Assembly: GCF_963666665.1 (NCBI RefSeq)
Contig: NZ_OY762999.1
Coordinates: forward strand, 1,431,501 to 1,495,500
DNA from: Maridesulfovibrio sp.
GTDB lineage: Bacteria; Desulfobacterota; Desulfovibrionia; Desulfovibrionales; Desulfovibrionaceae
Direction: 5' to 3'
Length of the DNA stretch: 64,000 nucleotides
In this document: positions 40,905 through 49,903 of the stretch, piece after piece
How positions within the stretch are numbered: the first letter of the stretch is position 1
How the letters are laid out: each line of letters opens with the position of its first letter
Translations under genes and position numbers: made by a program
Notes under the pieces: generated by a model
The model's database searches: none
Told to the model about the DNA's origin: nothing
What the model saw: the letters and a program-made list of their open reading frames with translations, nothing else

Positions 40905-40915
40905 TAATCAAACAC

Positions 40916-41194
40916 CTACTGAAGCCGGGTAAATATTTTTCTGGGTGAATCAACCTGCCCCAGCGGAACTCGAAGTTCATGCAAAAAATTATCAGTGGCG
41001 GACTCAATCCTTTCAACTTCGGCTTCGCTCACCCTGATTTTTTCCATTTTGCTCATAAACCCCTTAAGAACTTCAAGTTCTTCAATAAACCTGCTGTTTA
41101 AGTCAAGCTTCTCGAGTTCCTGCTCCATCTCAAGAATTGTTTCAAGACAATTATTGAGCCTTAGCACAAGATTCTGTCGGTCATTGCCGTTCAT
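40916..41194 (-). CDS. Small coiled-coil protein, unknown
   Basis: This 92-aa acidic protein is almost wholly helical (MEQELEKLDLNSRFIEELEVL and FMSKMEKIRVSEAEVERI). It shows no membrane span or known motif. It lies 12 bp upstream of ftsB and after pgsA on the same strand, so it may share that transcript. The function is unknown. Confidence 0.7.
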   Translation of the reverse strand: MNGNDRQNLVLRLNNCLETILEMEQELEKLDLNSRFIEELEVLKGFMSKMEKIRVSEAEVERIESATDNFLHELRVPLGQVDSPRKIFTRLQ

Positions 41195-41230
41195 TGATCG
41201 TCCCGTCTGTGATATTTACTGATATTTTTA

Positions 41231-41776
41231 TTATTCGCTAGTTAACCAGACTTTATGCAAATTGTACATATAATTAGCGCCGGAAAAGACAGTCAGGAAA
41301 ACAGCCACGTAGAGAACCCACATTCCCAACTGATGCATATCAATTCCGAAGTAAGAATAATGCAGGAGCAAGGGACCGAGTGCAAAGCTCTGGACAAGGG
41401 TCTTAAGTTTTCCGAACTTATCCGCAGCAAGTACCAGCCCCATATCCACAGCAATGGCCCGGAGTCCGGTTACCGCAAGTTCACGGCAGACAATAACAAC
41501 AGTAATCCAACCGCTTACATATCCCATGTAGCTAAGCATGATAAGGGTAGAACAGATAAGCAATTTGTCAGCCAGCGGGTCAAGAAACTTGCCAAGGTTG
41601 GTAACCTGATTGCTGCGGCGGGCAATGTAACCGTCAAAAAAGTCGGTAAGCGATGCCAGAAAAAAGACAAAGGCCGCCAAAAACATGGTCAATTTGTTCG
41701 GATAGTAAAGAAGAGCTACAATTAAAGGTACAGCAAGAATGCGTCCAAGAGTCAGGGAATTGGCAAGGTTGAACAT
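41231..41776 (-). CDS. pgsA: CDP-diacylglycerol-glycerol-3-phosphate 3-phosphatidyltransferase
   Basis: PgsA makes phosphatidylglycerol phosphate at the inner membrane from CDP-diacylglycerol. The 181-aa protein has five to six hydrophobic segments and the CDP-alcohol phosphotransferase signature SLTDFFDGYIARR followed by GKFLDPLADK, with all the Asp residues that bind the metals. It is upstream of the coiled-coil gene. The ATG has only a weak ribosome-binding site (GGGACTCC). Confidence 0.95.
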   Translation of the reverse strand: MFNLANSLTLGRILAVPLIVALLYYPNKLTMFLAAFVFFLASLTDFFDGYIARRSNQVTNLGKFLDPLADKLLICSTLIMLSYMGYVSGWITVVIVCRELAVTGLRAIAVDMGLVLAADKFGKLKTLVQSFALGPLLLHYSYFGIDMHQLGMWVLYVAVFLTVFSGANYMYNLHKVWLTSE

Positions 41777-41847
41777 AAGGAGTCCCGGGTCGTGAAATTC
41801 ATTTAGTCAGAGCTGTTGCCCTGAAGCCAGCAAGCCTTCGTGTAATA

Positions 41848-41874
41848 CAGGGGACCGCAAAAAACGGCCCCCTG
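41848..41874. other. Hairpin and TTGACA in the pgsA leader
   Basis: The 178-bp gap upstream of pgsA has a hairpin CAGGGG-CCG/CGG-CCCCTG (41848-41874, one mismatched pair, A/T-rich loop). On the minus strand a TTGACA lies at 41911-41916 with a weak CAGAAT 17 bp downstream. This may be a pgsA promoter and leader. No coding content is seen. Confidence 0.4.
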
Positions 41875-41954
41875 CAATAACTGCATGATTCTGTGCCGAG
41901 GCGCAACGTATGTCAACCCGGCAATGAGATTACGCCCAAAAAAAGGCGTTTTTC

Positions 41955-42851
41955 TTAGGTATGAGTGCTGGAAGCAACCTCAAAACTACTTTCAGCAGCT
42001 TCGGCGATCTCGTCTGCAACCTTGCGGAAAGCAAGCTTGGCCGGGGAATCTTCTTCGAGAAGAACCACAGGCTTACCGAGATCTCCGGCTACAACAGTAG
42101 TAGGATCAAGAGGAACCGCGCCAAGGAAAGGCAGGCCGTACTTCTTGGCAAGTTCTTCACCCCCGCCCTTCTTGAAAAGGTCGATATTCTCATGGCAATG
42201 AGGACAAACAAGTCCGCTCATGTTTTCAACCACACCCATGATGTTGGCCTTAGCGTACTGCAGGAAGTTGATAGCCTTTCTTACGTCGGCAAGGGAAACT
42301 TCCTGAGGGGTGGTAACAACCACAGCAAGGGATTCGGGAATGGTTTTAAGAACGGTCATGGGTTCATCTCCGGTACCCGGAGGGGAATCAACTACGAGAA
42401 AGTCAAGCTCGCCCCACTGTACGTCGGAAATGAACTGCCTGATAGCGGATGTCTTCATGGGCCCACGCCAGAGGACAGCCTGATCCGGATCCTTGAGCAG
42501 GGATTCCATGGAAACAACGTGCAAGTTGTCATTTACCCTTTTGGGAACAACAAGGTTGCCGCGTTCAACATCCAGCTGTCCGGTAATACCAAGCAGGTGA
42601 GGAACACTGGGACCGTGAATGTCAACATCAAGGATACCGACCTTAAAACCTTTGTCGGCAAGAGCTGCAGCAATGTTGACCGCCACAGAACTTTTACCAA
42701 CACCGCCTTTGCCGCTCATTACAAAAATTTTGTATTTGATTTTCTGCAGAGTTGAAGAAATCAACTCATTCTGCAGAGCATGGGCAGCACTCGCTTTCTT
42801 GTCCCCGCCCTTCTGGGGAGCAGAAGAACAGGAACTACATGATGAACTCAT
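41955..42851 (-). CDS. mrp: Mrp/NBP35-family Fe-S cluster carrier ATPase
   Basis: The 298-aa P-loop protein has a Cys-rich N-terminus (SSSCSSCSSAP), the deviant Walker A VMSGKGGVGKSSVA, GILDVDIHGPSVPHLLG, VVDSPPGTGDEPMTVL and a C-x-x-C pair in LVCPHCHENIDLF. This architecture carries 4Fe-4S clusters for transfer to target proteins. It is separate from sufB/sufC, about 4 kb away, and may work with them. The terminator of the upstream DUF368 gene lies just before it, so mrp probably has its own promoter. Confidence 0.94.
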   Translation of the reverse strand: MSSSCSSCSSAPQKGGDKKASAAHALQNELISSTLQKIKYKIFVMSGKGGVGKSSVAVNIAAALADKGFKVGILDVDIHGPSVPHLLGITGQLDVERGNLVVPKRVNDNLHVVSMESLLKDPDQAVLWRGPMKTSAIRQFISDVQWGELDFLVVDSPPGTGDEPMTVLKTIPESLAVVVTTPQEVSLADVRKAINFLQYAKANIMGVVENMSGLVCPHCHENIDLFKKGGGEELAKKYGLPFLGAVPLDPTTVVAGDLGKPVVLLEEDSPAKLAFRKVADEIAEAAESSFEVASSTHT

Positions 42852-42872
42852 ATCTATGCCTTTGTTGTATAT

Positions 42873-42898
42873 TAAAAACTCGGGGAACCCTCTCCCCG
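42873..42898 (-). terminator. Rho-independent terminator after the DUF368 gene
   Basis: Stem CGGGG/CCCCG (42881-42885 with 42894-42898) is followed by AGTTTTTAA on the minus strand. It lies between the DUF368 stop and the mrp start. Confidence 0.7.
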
Positions 42899-42905
42899 GT
42901 CAACT

Positions 42906-43865
42906 TCAGCTGTCCTTGGCTGAAGATACCCATTCCAAGATAATCACTGCTGCGAATCCGGCAACCATCAGCAGCACAGCACTCGCAAATTCCCCGTCGT
43001 AAGCCGGAGGCAAAATATTCGCCTCGCTCAAAACATGAGTTTTACCCCGAATCACCACAGAATCGAGAACCTCTTTCCAAGGCCAAATTTTGCGCATGGC
43101 CCCGGCCATAAATCCGGTCAGCAGGCTCACGGTCAAAGCGTGATGTTTTTCCAGCAGAAAATGCAGGACACGGGAAAAAAGGGAAATACCGAAAGCGCAA
43201 CCGCAGACAAAAGCCAGCAAAATGGCCCCGTTTTCAAGGGTTGTGGGATTGCGGATGGCTCCGGTGATAAATTCGTATTTACCCAGCAGCAAAAGAATAA
43301 ACGCTCCGCTGATGCCGGGCAGAATCATGGCACAAATGGAAATAGAAGCACAAAGAAAAACAAACCAGAGAGTATTGGGGGTGGTTACGGGAATCAGCCC
43401 CACCAGAAAATAACTGAAGACAGCGCCAACAATGCCGGAGAGGACATTCTTAGTTGAAAACTCCCCGACCCTTCTGCCTACAACCAGAATGGACGCAGCA
43501 ATGAGACCGAAAAACAAAGACCAGACCTGTACAGGATGTGTTCCAAGTAAGGTATGTATGACACGGGCCATGGAAACCATAGCCACTACGATTCCGAACA
43601 GGAGAGGAATCAAAAATTTAAGATGTGCCTCGGCTATCGCACCGGTCAGGTCGAATTTAAACAGGCTCTTGATAAATTTACCATTAAAAGAACGGATGGA
43701 ATCAATGAGGTTGTCATAAATTCCGGTAATGAAAGCCATGGTCCCACCCGAAACACCGGGTATAATATCGGCCACTCCCATACAAATCCCCTTAAGGATA
43801 AGTACAAGGTAATCACGTGCTGATTCCGGTCCCGGACCATTCTTCCAAGCTTGGATAAAATTCAT
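42906..43865 (-). CDS. DUF368 membrane protein (PopT-like undecaprenyl-phosphate translocase)
   Basis: The 319-aa protein has about eight to ten hydrophobic helices and the DUF368 signature MGVADIIPGVSGGTMAFITG near residue 29, plus a second CAMILPGISGAFILLLLGKY. DUF368/PopT proteins are known to recycle the lipid carrier undecaprenyl phosphate across the inner membrane; applying this here is by family membership. It follows pcm by 6 bp on the same strand, so both may share a transcript. Its role fits the peptidoglycan-precursor genes elsewhere in the window. Confidence 0.88.
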   Translation of the reverse strand: MNFIQAWKNGPGPESARDYLVLILKGICMGVADIIPGVSGGTMAFITGIYDNLIDSIRSFNGKFIKSLFKFDLTGAIAEAHLKFLIPLLFGIVVAMVSMARVIHTLLGTHPVQVWSLFFGLIAASILVVGRRVGEFSTKNVLSGIVGAVFSYFLVGLIPVTTPNTLWFVFLCASISICAMILPGISGAFILLLLGKYEFITGAIRNPTTLENGAILLAFVCGCAFGISLFSRVLHFLLEKHHALTVSLLTGFMAGAMRKIWPWKEVLDSVVIRGKTHVLSEANILPPAYDGEFASAVLLMVAGFAAVIILEWVSSAKDS

Positions 43866-43871
43866 TCTGCC

Positions 43872-44516
43872 CTACCAGCCCTGTTTACCAACCAGATCGA
43901 CAAAGGCACAGCCGCCCATATCCGTGGTTTCGATTTTTCCGTCTGTTTTAGTAACCAGCATGAGCCTTTGCACTCGCCTCTGCCCACCAACAGGAATGAC
44001 CAGTATTCCGGGATCAGCAAGTTGATCTATAAGATATTGCGGTATTTCAGGTCCTCCGGCAGTGACAATTATACGGTCATAAGGAGCGTTATCCGGCCAG
44101 CCCATTGTCCCGTCATCCAGTTTCAACTGAATGTTGAAATATCTCATATCGAAAAGAAGTTTGCGCGCTGAAATAAAGAGCTTGCGAATCCTTTCTACAG
44201 AAAAAACCTCCGCCCCCATCTCTGCAAGCACGGCAGCCTGATAGCCGGACCCGGTTCCGATTTCCAGAACCTTATGCCCCGGCTCAATCTTCAACAACTC
44301 AGACATGACAGCAACAATATATGGTTGAGAGATAGTCTGCCCTTCTCCGATAGGCAGGGCGCTGTCAGAATAGGCACGTGAAGCAAGGGCGTCCTGAACA
44401 AACATGTGTCTAGGAACTCTACGCATGGCATCAAGAACATTGTTATCCGCAACACCGCGGGCTGCAATCTGTTCTTCAACCATTTTTAACCTGGAACGCT
44501 TTGGGTCTATACGCAC
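43872..44516 (-). CDS. pcm: Protein-L-isoaspartate O-methyltransferase
   Basis: Pcm methylates isoaspartyl residues to start repair of aged proteins. The 214-aa SAM-dependent enzyme has the family motifs VPRHMFVQDALASRAYSD, LPIGEGQTISQPYIVAVM, VLEIGTGSGYQAAVLAEM and IIVTAGGPEIPQYLIDQL. The length is usual. It is the first gene before the DUF368 gene and faces a 237-bp divergent gap with the CBS-domain gene. Confidence 0.95.
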   Translation of the reverse strand: MRIDPKRSRLKMVEEQIAARGVADNNVLDAMRRVPRHMFVQDALASRAYSDSALPIGEGQTISQPYIVAVMSELLKIEPGHKVLEIGTGSGYQAAVLAEMGAEVFSVERIRKLFISARKLLFDMRYFNIQLKLDDGTMGWPDNAPYDRIIVTAGGPEIPQYLIDQLADPGILVIPVGGQRRVQRLMLVTKTDGKIETTDMGGCAFVDLVGKQGW

Positions 44517-44753
44517 TTATCCCCCGTCAGCCGGAAACCGATCTCGGCAAGGCCTGAAAATTTATTTTTAACTATGAATTCCCGAACAAATAATACAGCC
44601 GGATTAATTCATTGTTTGCAGTTGAAAATCAGATTTTAGCGGTCAAGTCAACCTGAATAGCATTAATTGGCATTTAAAGCTGATTTTTCCACATACATCT
44701 TGACACAAAAGCGACATAAAGAGAGATTAAAGTAAGGCTAAAAGGAGGAACAC

Positions 44754-45191
44754 ATGCTGAAAGTCAACGATCTTATGACCACGGAACTTTTCACCCTAAG
44801 TGAATCTGACAATTTAAAAATGGCCAGGTCACTTATGGACCTGCAGCGCATCAGACATATCCCCATCGTAAATGCTGACCGGGAATTTATAGGACTTGTG
44901 ACCCATCGCGACATCCTGCGGGCCACAATCTCCCAACTGGCCGACATTGACCCTGCCACACAAGGGGAAATTGATTCAGGAATCCCTGTCGGGGAAATAA
45001 TGCGTACAGACATTAAAACCATTACAGAAAATACTTCTCTGAAAGAAGCTGCAACACTCCTTTTGGATCACAAGTACGGCTGTTTTCCGGTAGTTAATGA
45101 AAAAAACGGATTAATCGGGATTCTGACTGAAGCAGACTTCCTCAAGCTGACCATAAGCCTGATGGAAGCACTTGAACAAAACGACGATTAA
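44754..45191 (+). CDS. CBS-domain pair protein
   Basis: The 145-aa protein consists of two CBS domains (residues ~8-60 and ~83-135; VNDLMTTELFTLSESDNLKMA, RHIPIVNADREFIGLVTHRDI, GCFPVVNEKNGLIGILTEADF). Stand-alone CBS pairs sense adenine nucleotides or other ligands and regulate partners. The partner is not evident. AAAGGAGG precedes the ATG by about 6 nt. It is a single gene with a hairpin and terminator after it. Confidence 0.92.
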   Translation: MLKVNDLMTTELFTLSESDNLKMARSLMDLQRIRHIPIVNADREFIGLVTHRDILRATISQLADIDPATQGEIDSGIPVGEIMRTDIKTITENTSLKEAATLLLDHKYGCFPVVNEKNGLIGILTEADFLKLTISLMEALEQNDD

Positions 45192-45205
45192 ACCTCCCTC
45201 CTCCT

Positions 45206-45239
45206 GAAACTTCAGTACGACTTTCCGCGCTGAAGTTTC
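45206..45239. repeat. Perfect 10-bp hairpin after the CBS gene
   Basis: Arms GAAACTTCAG (45206-45215) and CTGAAGTTTC (45230-45239) form a hairpin with a 14-nt loop and no T run. It may protect the 3' end of the CBS mRNA. Confidence 0.5.
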
Positions 45240-45255
45240 GAATAGAATCAATAAA

Positions 45256-45290
45256 AACGGGATTGAGCACTACGCTCAATCCCGTTTATT
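45256..45290. terminator. Bidirectional Rho-independent terminator
   Basis: A perfect 13-bp stem (45256-45268 with 45274-45286, loop ACTAC) with A and T tracts on both sides separates the convergent CBS and YdjM-like genes. Confidence 0.85.
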
Positions 45291-45740
45291 TTATAATTCC
45301 CTGTCCAGCAACAGATGCGAAAAATATCCGGTCACAAAAGCCACATAATACGGCAGCAAGGTCGGAAACGGCTGTCCGTAGACATAATACGGCAAAATCA
45401 GCATGGGTATAGGCACCATTAGCATGGCCCACCATGTATGAGTCCACCCGCGATGCGCACTGATACCGGGCAACATTGCCAGAATTCCTAAATATGCCGC
45501 CCATTGAAACTGGTCAAAATAGATCAAAGTAAGCGACAAAAGCAGCATACCTGAATAGTAGATTCTCTTCCCCTTTGAATCTGTATCAATATCAGGGAAA
45601 AGCGCACCCAACACACACAGAACAAACAAAACAACAACCTGCTGCGGATCAATCACATATAGACCGATATTAGCCAATCCCAGAAGAACCAGCGCCCCGG
45701 CCACGATAGAACCGCTTACATGAACCTTATATCCCGGCAT
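45291..45740 (-). CDS. YdjM-like membrane-bound metal-dependent hydrolase family protein
   Basis: The 149-aa protein has an early KVHVSGS motif, GALFPDIDTDS, then HRGWTHTWW and a terminal SHLLLD, spread over about four hydrophobic helices. This His/Asp pattern fits the YdjM/DUF457 family of membrane metal-dependent hydrolases, of unclear substrate. It stands alone before the suf genes. The start ATG has no strong ribosome-binding site. Confidence 0.82.
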   Translation of the reverse strand: MPGYKVHVSGSIVAGALVLLGLANIGLYVIDPQQVVVLFVLCVLGALFPDIDTDSKGKRIYYSGMLLLSLTLIYFDQFQWAAYLGILAMLPGISAHRGWTHTWWAMLMVPIPMLILPYYVYGQPFPTLLPYYVAFVTGYFSHLLLDREL

Positions 45741-45836
45741 CTACTAACCACTTATTTTTAAAAGACATAAACTTAAAACAGAACCTAAACTTTCTGTTTA
45801 TGCGTATATGAAATTACGCAGTTATTGTCCATCCGC

Positions 45837-45872
45837 AAAAAAAAGAGTGCCTCCCCTAAGGAAAGGCACTCT
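45837..45872 (-). terminator. Rho-independent terminator after sufB
   Basis: Stem AGAGTGCCT/AGGCACTCT (45844-45852 with 45864-45872) is followed on the minus strand by a run of eight T residues. It lies 21 bp after the sufB stop. Confidence 0.85.
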
Positions 45873-45893
45873 GTAAAGCATATGCGTGGAAGC

Positions 45894-47054
45894 CTACATG
45901 GATTCGTTGGCGTCAAGTTCCTCGATCTGTTTGTCGATTTCTTTCTGCAGCTTTGCAGGCAGGCCCATAATATCAACGTTCAGGAAGCCGCGTACGATGG
46001 TTGAGGTTGCCTCGTCCTCATCCATTCCACGAGCCATGAGGTATTCAATCTCTTCCTGCGCAATCTTACCGACTGCGGCCTCGTGGGAAAGTTCAACACC
46101 TTCAACAGTACCTTCCAATTCAGGAACGGCATGGATGCGTCCACCGCCAAGGATAAGCCCCTGACACTCAATGTGGCCGCGAGCGGGAACATGGTTACCC
46201 TGAATATGACCACGGGAGATAATGGTACCGCCAGTGGTGATAGTACGGGAAATGGTTTCCGCTTTAGTGTTGGGTGCATTCTGGATAATGCGGGTTCCGG
46301 TATCGATATGGGAACCTTCAGGTGCAACCAGAACGGAATTGAAACGGGCAACCGCGCCTTCACCGTTAAGGTAGATGGTCGGGTAGGACTGAAGATCCTT
46401 AACCCGCTTCATGAGCACATAGTTGTTGATGAGAGATCCGCCCTCTTCGACAACTCCCACGGTGCGGGGACGTACGACGGTATTTTCACCCCAGTTATGA
46501 ACCATGGTAAAAGTGAGCTTACCGCCCTTTTTAACGTAAAATTCGGAAAGGCCGAAATGTCCGCCGGAGAATTTATCGTGAGCGGCAGCACAACCGGTGA
46601 TGATATGCAGTTCGGAATCTTCCTCTACAACCACGATGTTATGGATGTTCTGGCCGGAATTTTCAGCCTTGAGGAACAGGCAGGACTGAACAGGCTTTTC
46701 AATCTTCGCGCCTTTTTTGGTACGGACAAAGTAACCGCCGTGCAGATTGTCTGCAGCGTTGCGAGTGAACTCGTCCTTATCTTTATCAATGAGTTTGAAG
46801 AAGTATTCAGGCAGGCCATCATATTTTTCAAGAGCTTTCTTGATATCCATGACTTCAACATCTTTATCGTTGCTGCCGCAGTGAACGTTGGAGTGGTCGA
46901 CCTGCATAAAGGTCGCGCTGACGTCTTTGGCATCAACGTCAACACCTGCCATGATCAACTGCTCTTTTTCTTCAGCTTCAATTGAAGAAAGATCTTCAAT
47001 TACTGCGTGTTCCAGACCATCAAATTTATAATCTTTCAGATCAATTTTCTTCAT
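45894..47054 (-). CDS. sufB: SufB/SufD-family Fe-S cluster scaffold protein
   Basis: The 386-aa protein has the SufBD core of parallel beta-strands and the conserved end region ARGHIECQGLILGGGRI, AVPELEG and SHEAAVGKIAQEEIEYLMARG, with the His and Cys used in cluster building. It forms a scaffold with SufC. This is shorter than typical SufB and is not paired with SufD, matching the minimal two-gene SUF-like type (SmsB) described in archaea and some bacteria. It is 25 bp downstream of sufC. Confidence 0.92.
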   Translation of the reverse strand: MKKIDLKDYKFDGLEHAVIEDLSSIEAEEKEQLIMAGVDVDAKDVSATFMQVDHSNVHCGSNDKDVEVMDIKKALEKYDGLPEYFFKLIDKDKDEFTRNAADNLHGGYFVRTKKGAKIEKPVQSCLFLKAENSGQNIHNIVVVEEDSELHIITGCAAAHDKFSGGHFGLSEFYVKKGGKLTFTMVHNWGENTVVRPRTVGVVEEGGSLINNYVLMKRVKDLQSYPTIYLNGEGAVARFNSVLVAPEGSHIDTGTRIIQNAPNTKAETISRTITTGGTIISRGHIQGNHVPARGHIECQGLILGGGRIHAVPELEGTVEGVELSHEAAVGKIAQEEIEYLMARGMDEDEATSTIVRGFLNVDIMGLPAKLQKEIDKQIEELDANESM

Positions 47055-47079
47055 GATATTTCTCCGTGGATTTAAACTG

Positions 47080-47844
47080 CTAGTTCAAGCATTTCACGCA
47101 TTCTTTGTATCCGTACTTACGGATGTGCTCCAGAATGTCGCGAGGTCTGGCTTCACAGCAGAGGTGTCCGTTAAAAAGGACCTGTCCACGGTCAGCATTG
47201 ATGTAATCCAAAATGTGTCCGGTATGGGTAATGATCAGGCCGCAGGTATCGGTACCTTTTTTCATTTTCTGCTCTTTCATGCTCAGATCAAGACAGGGCT
47301 TGATTTCACCATCGAGCAGAGTGCGAACCATTTTACCGATCAGGTGCATATTTTCGAGGTCAACGCCTGATTCAGGCTCATCGAAAAGCAACAGGCCCGG
47401 ATTCTGCGCCATAAGCTGAAGAAGTTCGGAACGCTTGATTTCACCGCCGGAAAAACCGGAGTTGATATCGCGGTCAAGAAAATTGGTCATATTGACACGC
47501 TCGGCAAGCATCTCGACATCCACATCGGAGCCATTACCGCACATTTTTACCAGATGGCGGGTTTTCAGGCCATGGATGGTCGGAGGACGCTGGAAGGACA
47601 TACCGATACCAAGACGGGCACGCTCATAAATGGGGGCGTAGGTGATATCTTCACCTTTGAAAGTAATCTTGCCCTTGGTAACATTATAGTTGCTGAAACC
47701 CATCAGGGTCATAAGCAGGGAAGTCTTACCGGAACCGTTGGGACCGAAAAGAATGAAAGTCTCACCTTCTTGTATATGCAGGTTGAGGCCTTTAATGACC
47801 TCCTTGTCGCCGATACTGACGTGCAAGTCTTCTATCTTAAGCAT
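47080..47844 (-). CDS. sufC: SufC-type ABC ATPase
   Basis: The 254-aa ATPase has Walker A FGPNGSGKTSLL, signature GFSGGEIKRSELLQLMA, Walker B GLLLFDEPESGVDLEN and the SufC-type ITHTGHILDYI switch. It drives the scaffold cycle in SufBC complexes. It is the first gene of the pair with GAGGAATTTC before the ATG. The unit lacks SufS, SufA, SufE and a regulator such as SufR or IscR, so the cysteine desulfurase must be elsewhere. Confidence 0.93.
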   Translation of the reverse strand: MLKIEDLHVSIGDKEVIKGLNLHIQEGETFILFGPNGSGKTSLLMTLMGFSNYNVTKGKITFKGEDITYAPIYERARLGIGMSFQRPPTIHGLKTRHLVKMCGNGSDVDVEMLAERVNMTNFLDRDINSGFSGGEIKRSELLQLMAQNPGLLLFDEPESGVDLENMHLIGKMVRTLLDGEIKPCLDLSMKEQKMKKGTDTCGLIITHTGHILDYINADRGQVLFNGHLCCEARPRDILEHIRKYGYKECVKCLN

Positions 47845-48127
47845 TGAAATTCCTCACTTTATAAGCGAATAGCCAAAAATGGAGTTATTTAGTCGAATTA
47901 AGTACGCCTTGAAGAGCTAATAAAATTCACTTTTCAAGTCCAGAATAAATAATGATTAATTTCACAATATCCTGATTTGCTATTAACGCGCACGACATGA
48001 AAAATGGTGACGACTCTGAAAAAGTCAAGGTAGAAAATACTAAAACTCAAATTTCCTGAACACAAAGATTTACTTCACATCGGATAATGACTAACTTGGT
48101 AGCTCATTTTTTCAGGAGATATTTTTT

Positions 48128-48871
48128 ATGGCTAAAAAGAAAATGAGTTCCCTTTCTGATCTGAAGGGTTTGAAATTCAAAAAAGATAAAAAAGAAGAAC
48201 ATGTACCGAAGGCGGTTAAAAAAGCACTTGAAGCTGTGAAGAAGAAGCCCGCCCCAGTGAAACCGGAAGAAAAGGAAATCGAAGTGGATGATGATCAGGC
48301 ATTCATGGATGCCATGGCAGGTGTAGAACGCATGGATCGTTCCACCGTTGCACCCAAAAAGCCAAAACCGGCCCCGGCCCCCAAACTGTCAGATGAAGAT
48401 GAAGGCAAAGAATATTTAAGCAGCCTTGTTACCGGTAAAATTGAATTTGAGCTGGAATATTCTGACGAATTTATGTTCGGCTATGTTCGTGGAACCGACT
48501 CCAAAGTTTTCCAGAAGCTGAAACAGGGAGCTTTCAGCTACGAATCCCACATTGACCTGCACGGCATGAACTCCGAACAGGCTTTCGACAATCTGATCTT
48601 TTTCATCCGTGAATCATTTCTGCAGGGCAAGCGATGCGTGCTGGCTGTTACCGGACGGGGTAAAAACTCCCCCGGAGGTCATTCTGTACTCAAACGTGAA
48701 ATTCAGGAATGGCTGACCCGTGATCCATTCAGGCGCGTGATTCTCGCCTTTTGTACCGCCCAGCCCAAGGATGGCGGTGCCGGAGCAATATACATCCTTT
48801 TGCGCAAACAGAAAAAAGTTCAGGGCAAGGTTAAATGGGACAAAGGCATCAACTGGGGAAAAGACATTTAA
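48128..48871 (+). CDS. Smr-domain protein
   Basis: The 247-aa protein has a Lys-rich, disordered N-terminal ~100 residues (KKKMSSLSDLKGLKFKKDKK and a Pro/Ala-rich stretch). A C-terminal Smr domain follows (HIDLHGMNSEQAFDNLIFFI, CVLAVTGRGKNS, GGAGAIYILLR). Stand-alone Smr proteins are DNA or RNA nucleases; the DLHG and TGRG motifs are intact. CAGGAG precedes the ATG. The next gene starts at the base after its stop. Confidence 0.9.
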   Translation: MAKKKMSSLSDLKGLKFKKDKKEEHVPKAVKKALEAVKKKPAPVKPEEKEIEVDDDQAFMDAMAGVERMDRSTVAPKKPKPAPAPKLSDEDEGKEYLSSLVTGKIEFELEYSDEFMFGYVRGTDSKVFQKLKQGAFSYESHIDLHGMNSEQAFDNLIFFIRESFLQGKRCVLAVTGRGKNSPGGHSVLKREIQEWLTRDPFRRVILAFCTAQPKDGGAGAIYILLRKQKKVQGKVKWDKGINWGKDI

Positions 48872-49894
48872 ATGGAAATTTTTGATAATCCTGATCGCAT
48901 AAAACTGGCCTTTGGAATCCCCTTTTTCAATATGGATTTCAATGAGCTGATGCTTACCGTGGGAGATAGAGCCGGCGCAAAAGAAAAGACCATGATCTTT
49001 GCGCCCTCATTCCCATGGTTGCTGGATTATGCAAAATATCCACACATCTGCCCATTCTACGCTGATTTCATTCTCCCGACGGATTCAGAAATCATCAGCT
49101 TAGCCCAAAAAGCTGAAATAAAACTGAAGATGCCCTTGGAGTATTTTGAATTCCCGGAACAGATTGCCCGCATCTGCGCCCATTACGGATATAGTCTGCT
49201 CCATGTTTCAGAAAGTGCACTGAAAACTGATATTCTCGTCCGCGACGGTTACGTCCCGCTGTCTTGGGACCTGTTCACCCATTTCAAAACAACAGGTGAT
49301 CTGGACGAAATAGATATCCAATCAATTGTAGGCAGCGCCAACAACCTGCATCCCGACATCGTGCTGATCTCTGCCCCACCGGAATCCATCAGCAGCTGTA
49401 TCCCGAAAATTTATAAACAGTTGCCTGATTGCGTACTCATCTGCATACCGCAAGATGTGGACAAGAATAAGATAGCGGACAAGTTAGACAACATTATTAT
49501 TCCGCAACTGCTTCTACGCGATGAAATCAACTATCTGGAAGAAATCAAACGCACAGCGTCCTTGTCTTTGCCTTCTTCAGTCAGCTTCGATGAAACCAGC
49601 ATTCCGCCAAGTATTACTATTTCAGGAACTCTTGATGCAGGAACTGCTACAGATTTAATCCGCACCGGAAATCGTATGTTAAAACGCAATTTCGCTCCAA
49701 AATTGGATTTATCCAAAACTGATGCGGCTTCAATCAAGGGGATGGAGGCTCTCTGCTTTCTAAGCAGGAAATTTCGTGAAGCAGGAAAAGATATCACAAT
49801 AGGCGAAATCTCCAACAACCTGCAAAACAACCTGCACCGATCCGGGGCCATGACATGCTTTACCGCTTATCCCGGAATATATGATGAACTGTAA
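48872..49894 (+). CDS. Protein with WecG/TagA-like N-region and STAS-like C-region
   Basis: I do not recognise this 340-aa protein as a known family. Residues ~13-210 follow the WecG/TagA glycosyltransferase pattern loosely (FGIPFFNMDFNELMLTV, then an Ala/Asp/Pro region where the family has its DG motif, then HPDIVLISAPPESISSCIPK). The catalytic residues are not conserved. Residues ~245-335 look like a STAS domain (SITISGTLDAGTATDLIRTG, LDLSKTDAASIKGMEALCFL). It is transcribed immediately after the Smr gene, starting at the next base. The domain reading is tentative. Confidence 0.7.
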   Translation: MEIFDNPDRIKLAFGIPFFNMDFNELMLTVGDRAGAKEKTMIFAPSFPWLLDYAKYPHICPFYADFILPTDSEIISLAQKAEIKLKMPLEYFEFPEQIARICAHYGYSLLHVSESALKTDILVRDGYVPLSWDLFTHFKTTGDLDEIDIQSIVGSANNLHPDIVLISAPPESISSCIPKIYKQLPDCVLICIPQDVDKNKIADKLDNIIIPQLLLRDEINYLEEIKRTASLSLPSSVSFDETSIPPSITISGTLDAGTATDLIRTGNRMLKRNFAPKLDLSKTDAASIKGMEALCFLSRKFREAGKDITIGEISNNLQNNLHRSGAMTCFTAYPGIYDEL

Positions 49895-49903
49895 TAACAA
49901 CTA

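Noticed and set aside
41881..41960. A small RNA gene or tRNA-like structure near pgsA
   Set aside because: The hairpins there do not form a cloverleaf or match a known RNA; treated as a leader or terminator-like region.
46083..46985. A 300-codon plus-strand frame antisense to sufB
   Set aside because: SufB motifs are intact on the other strand; the antisense frame is a by-product of codon bias.
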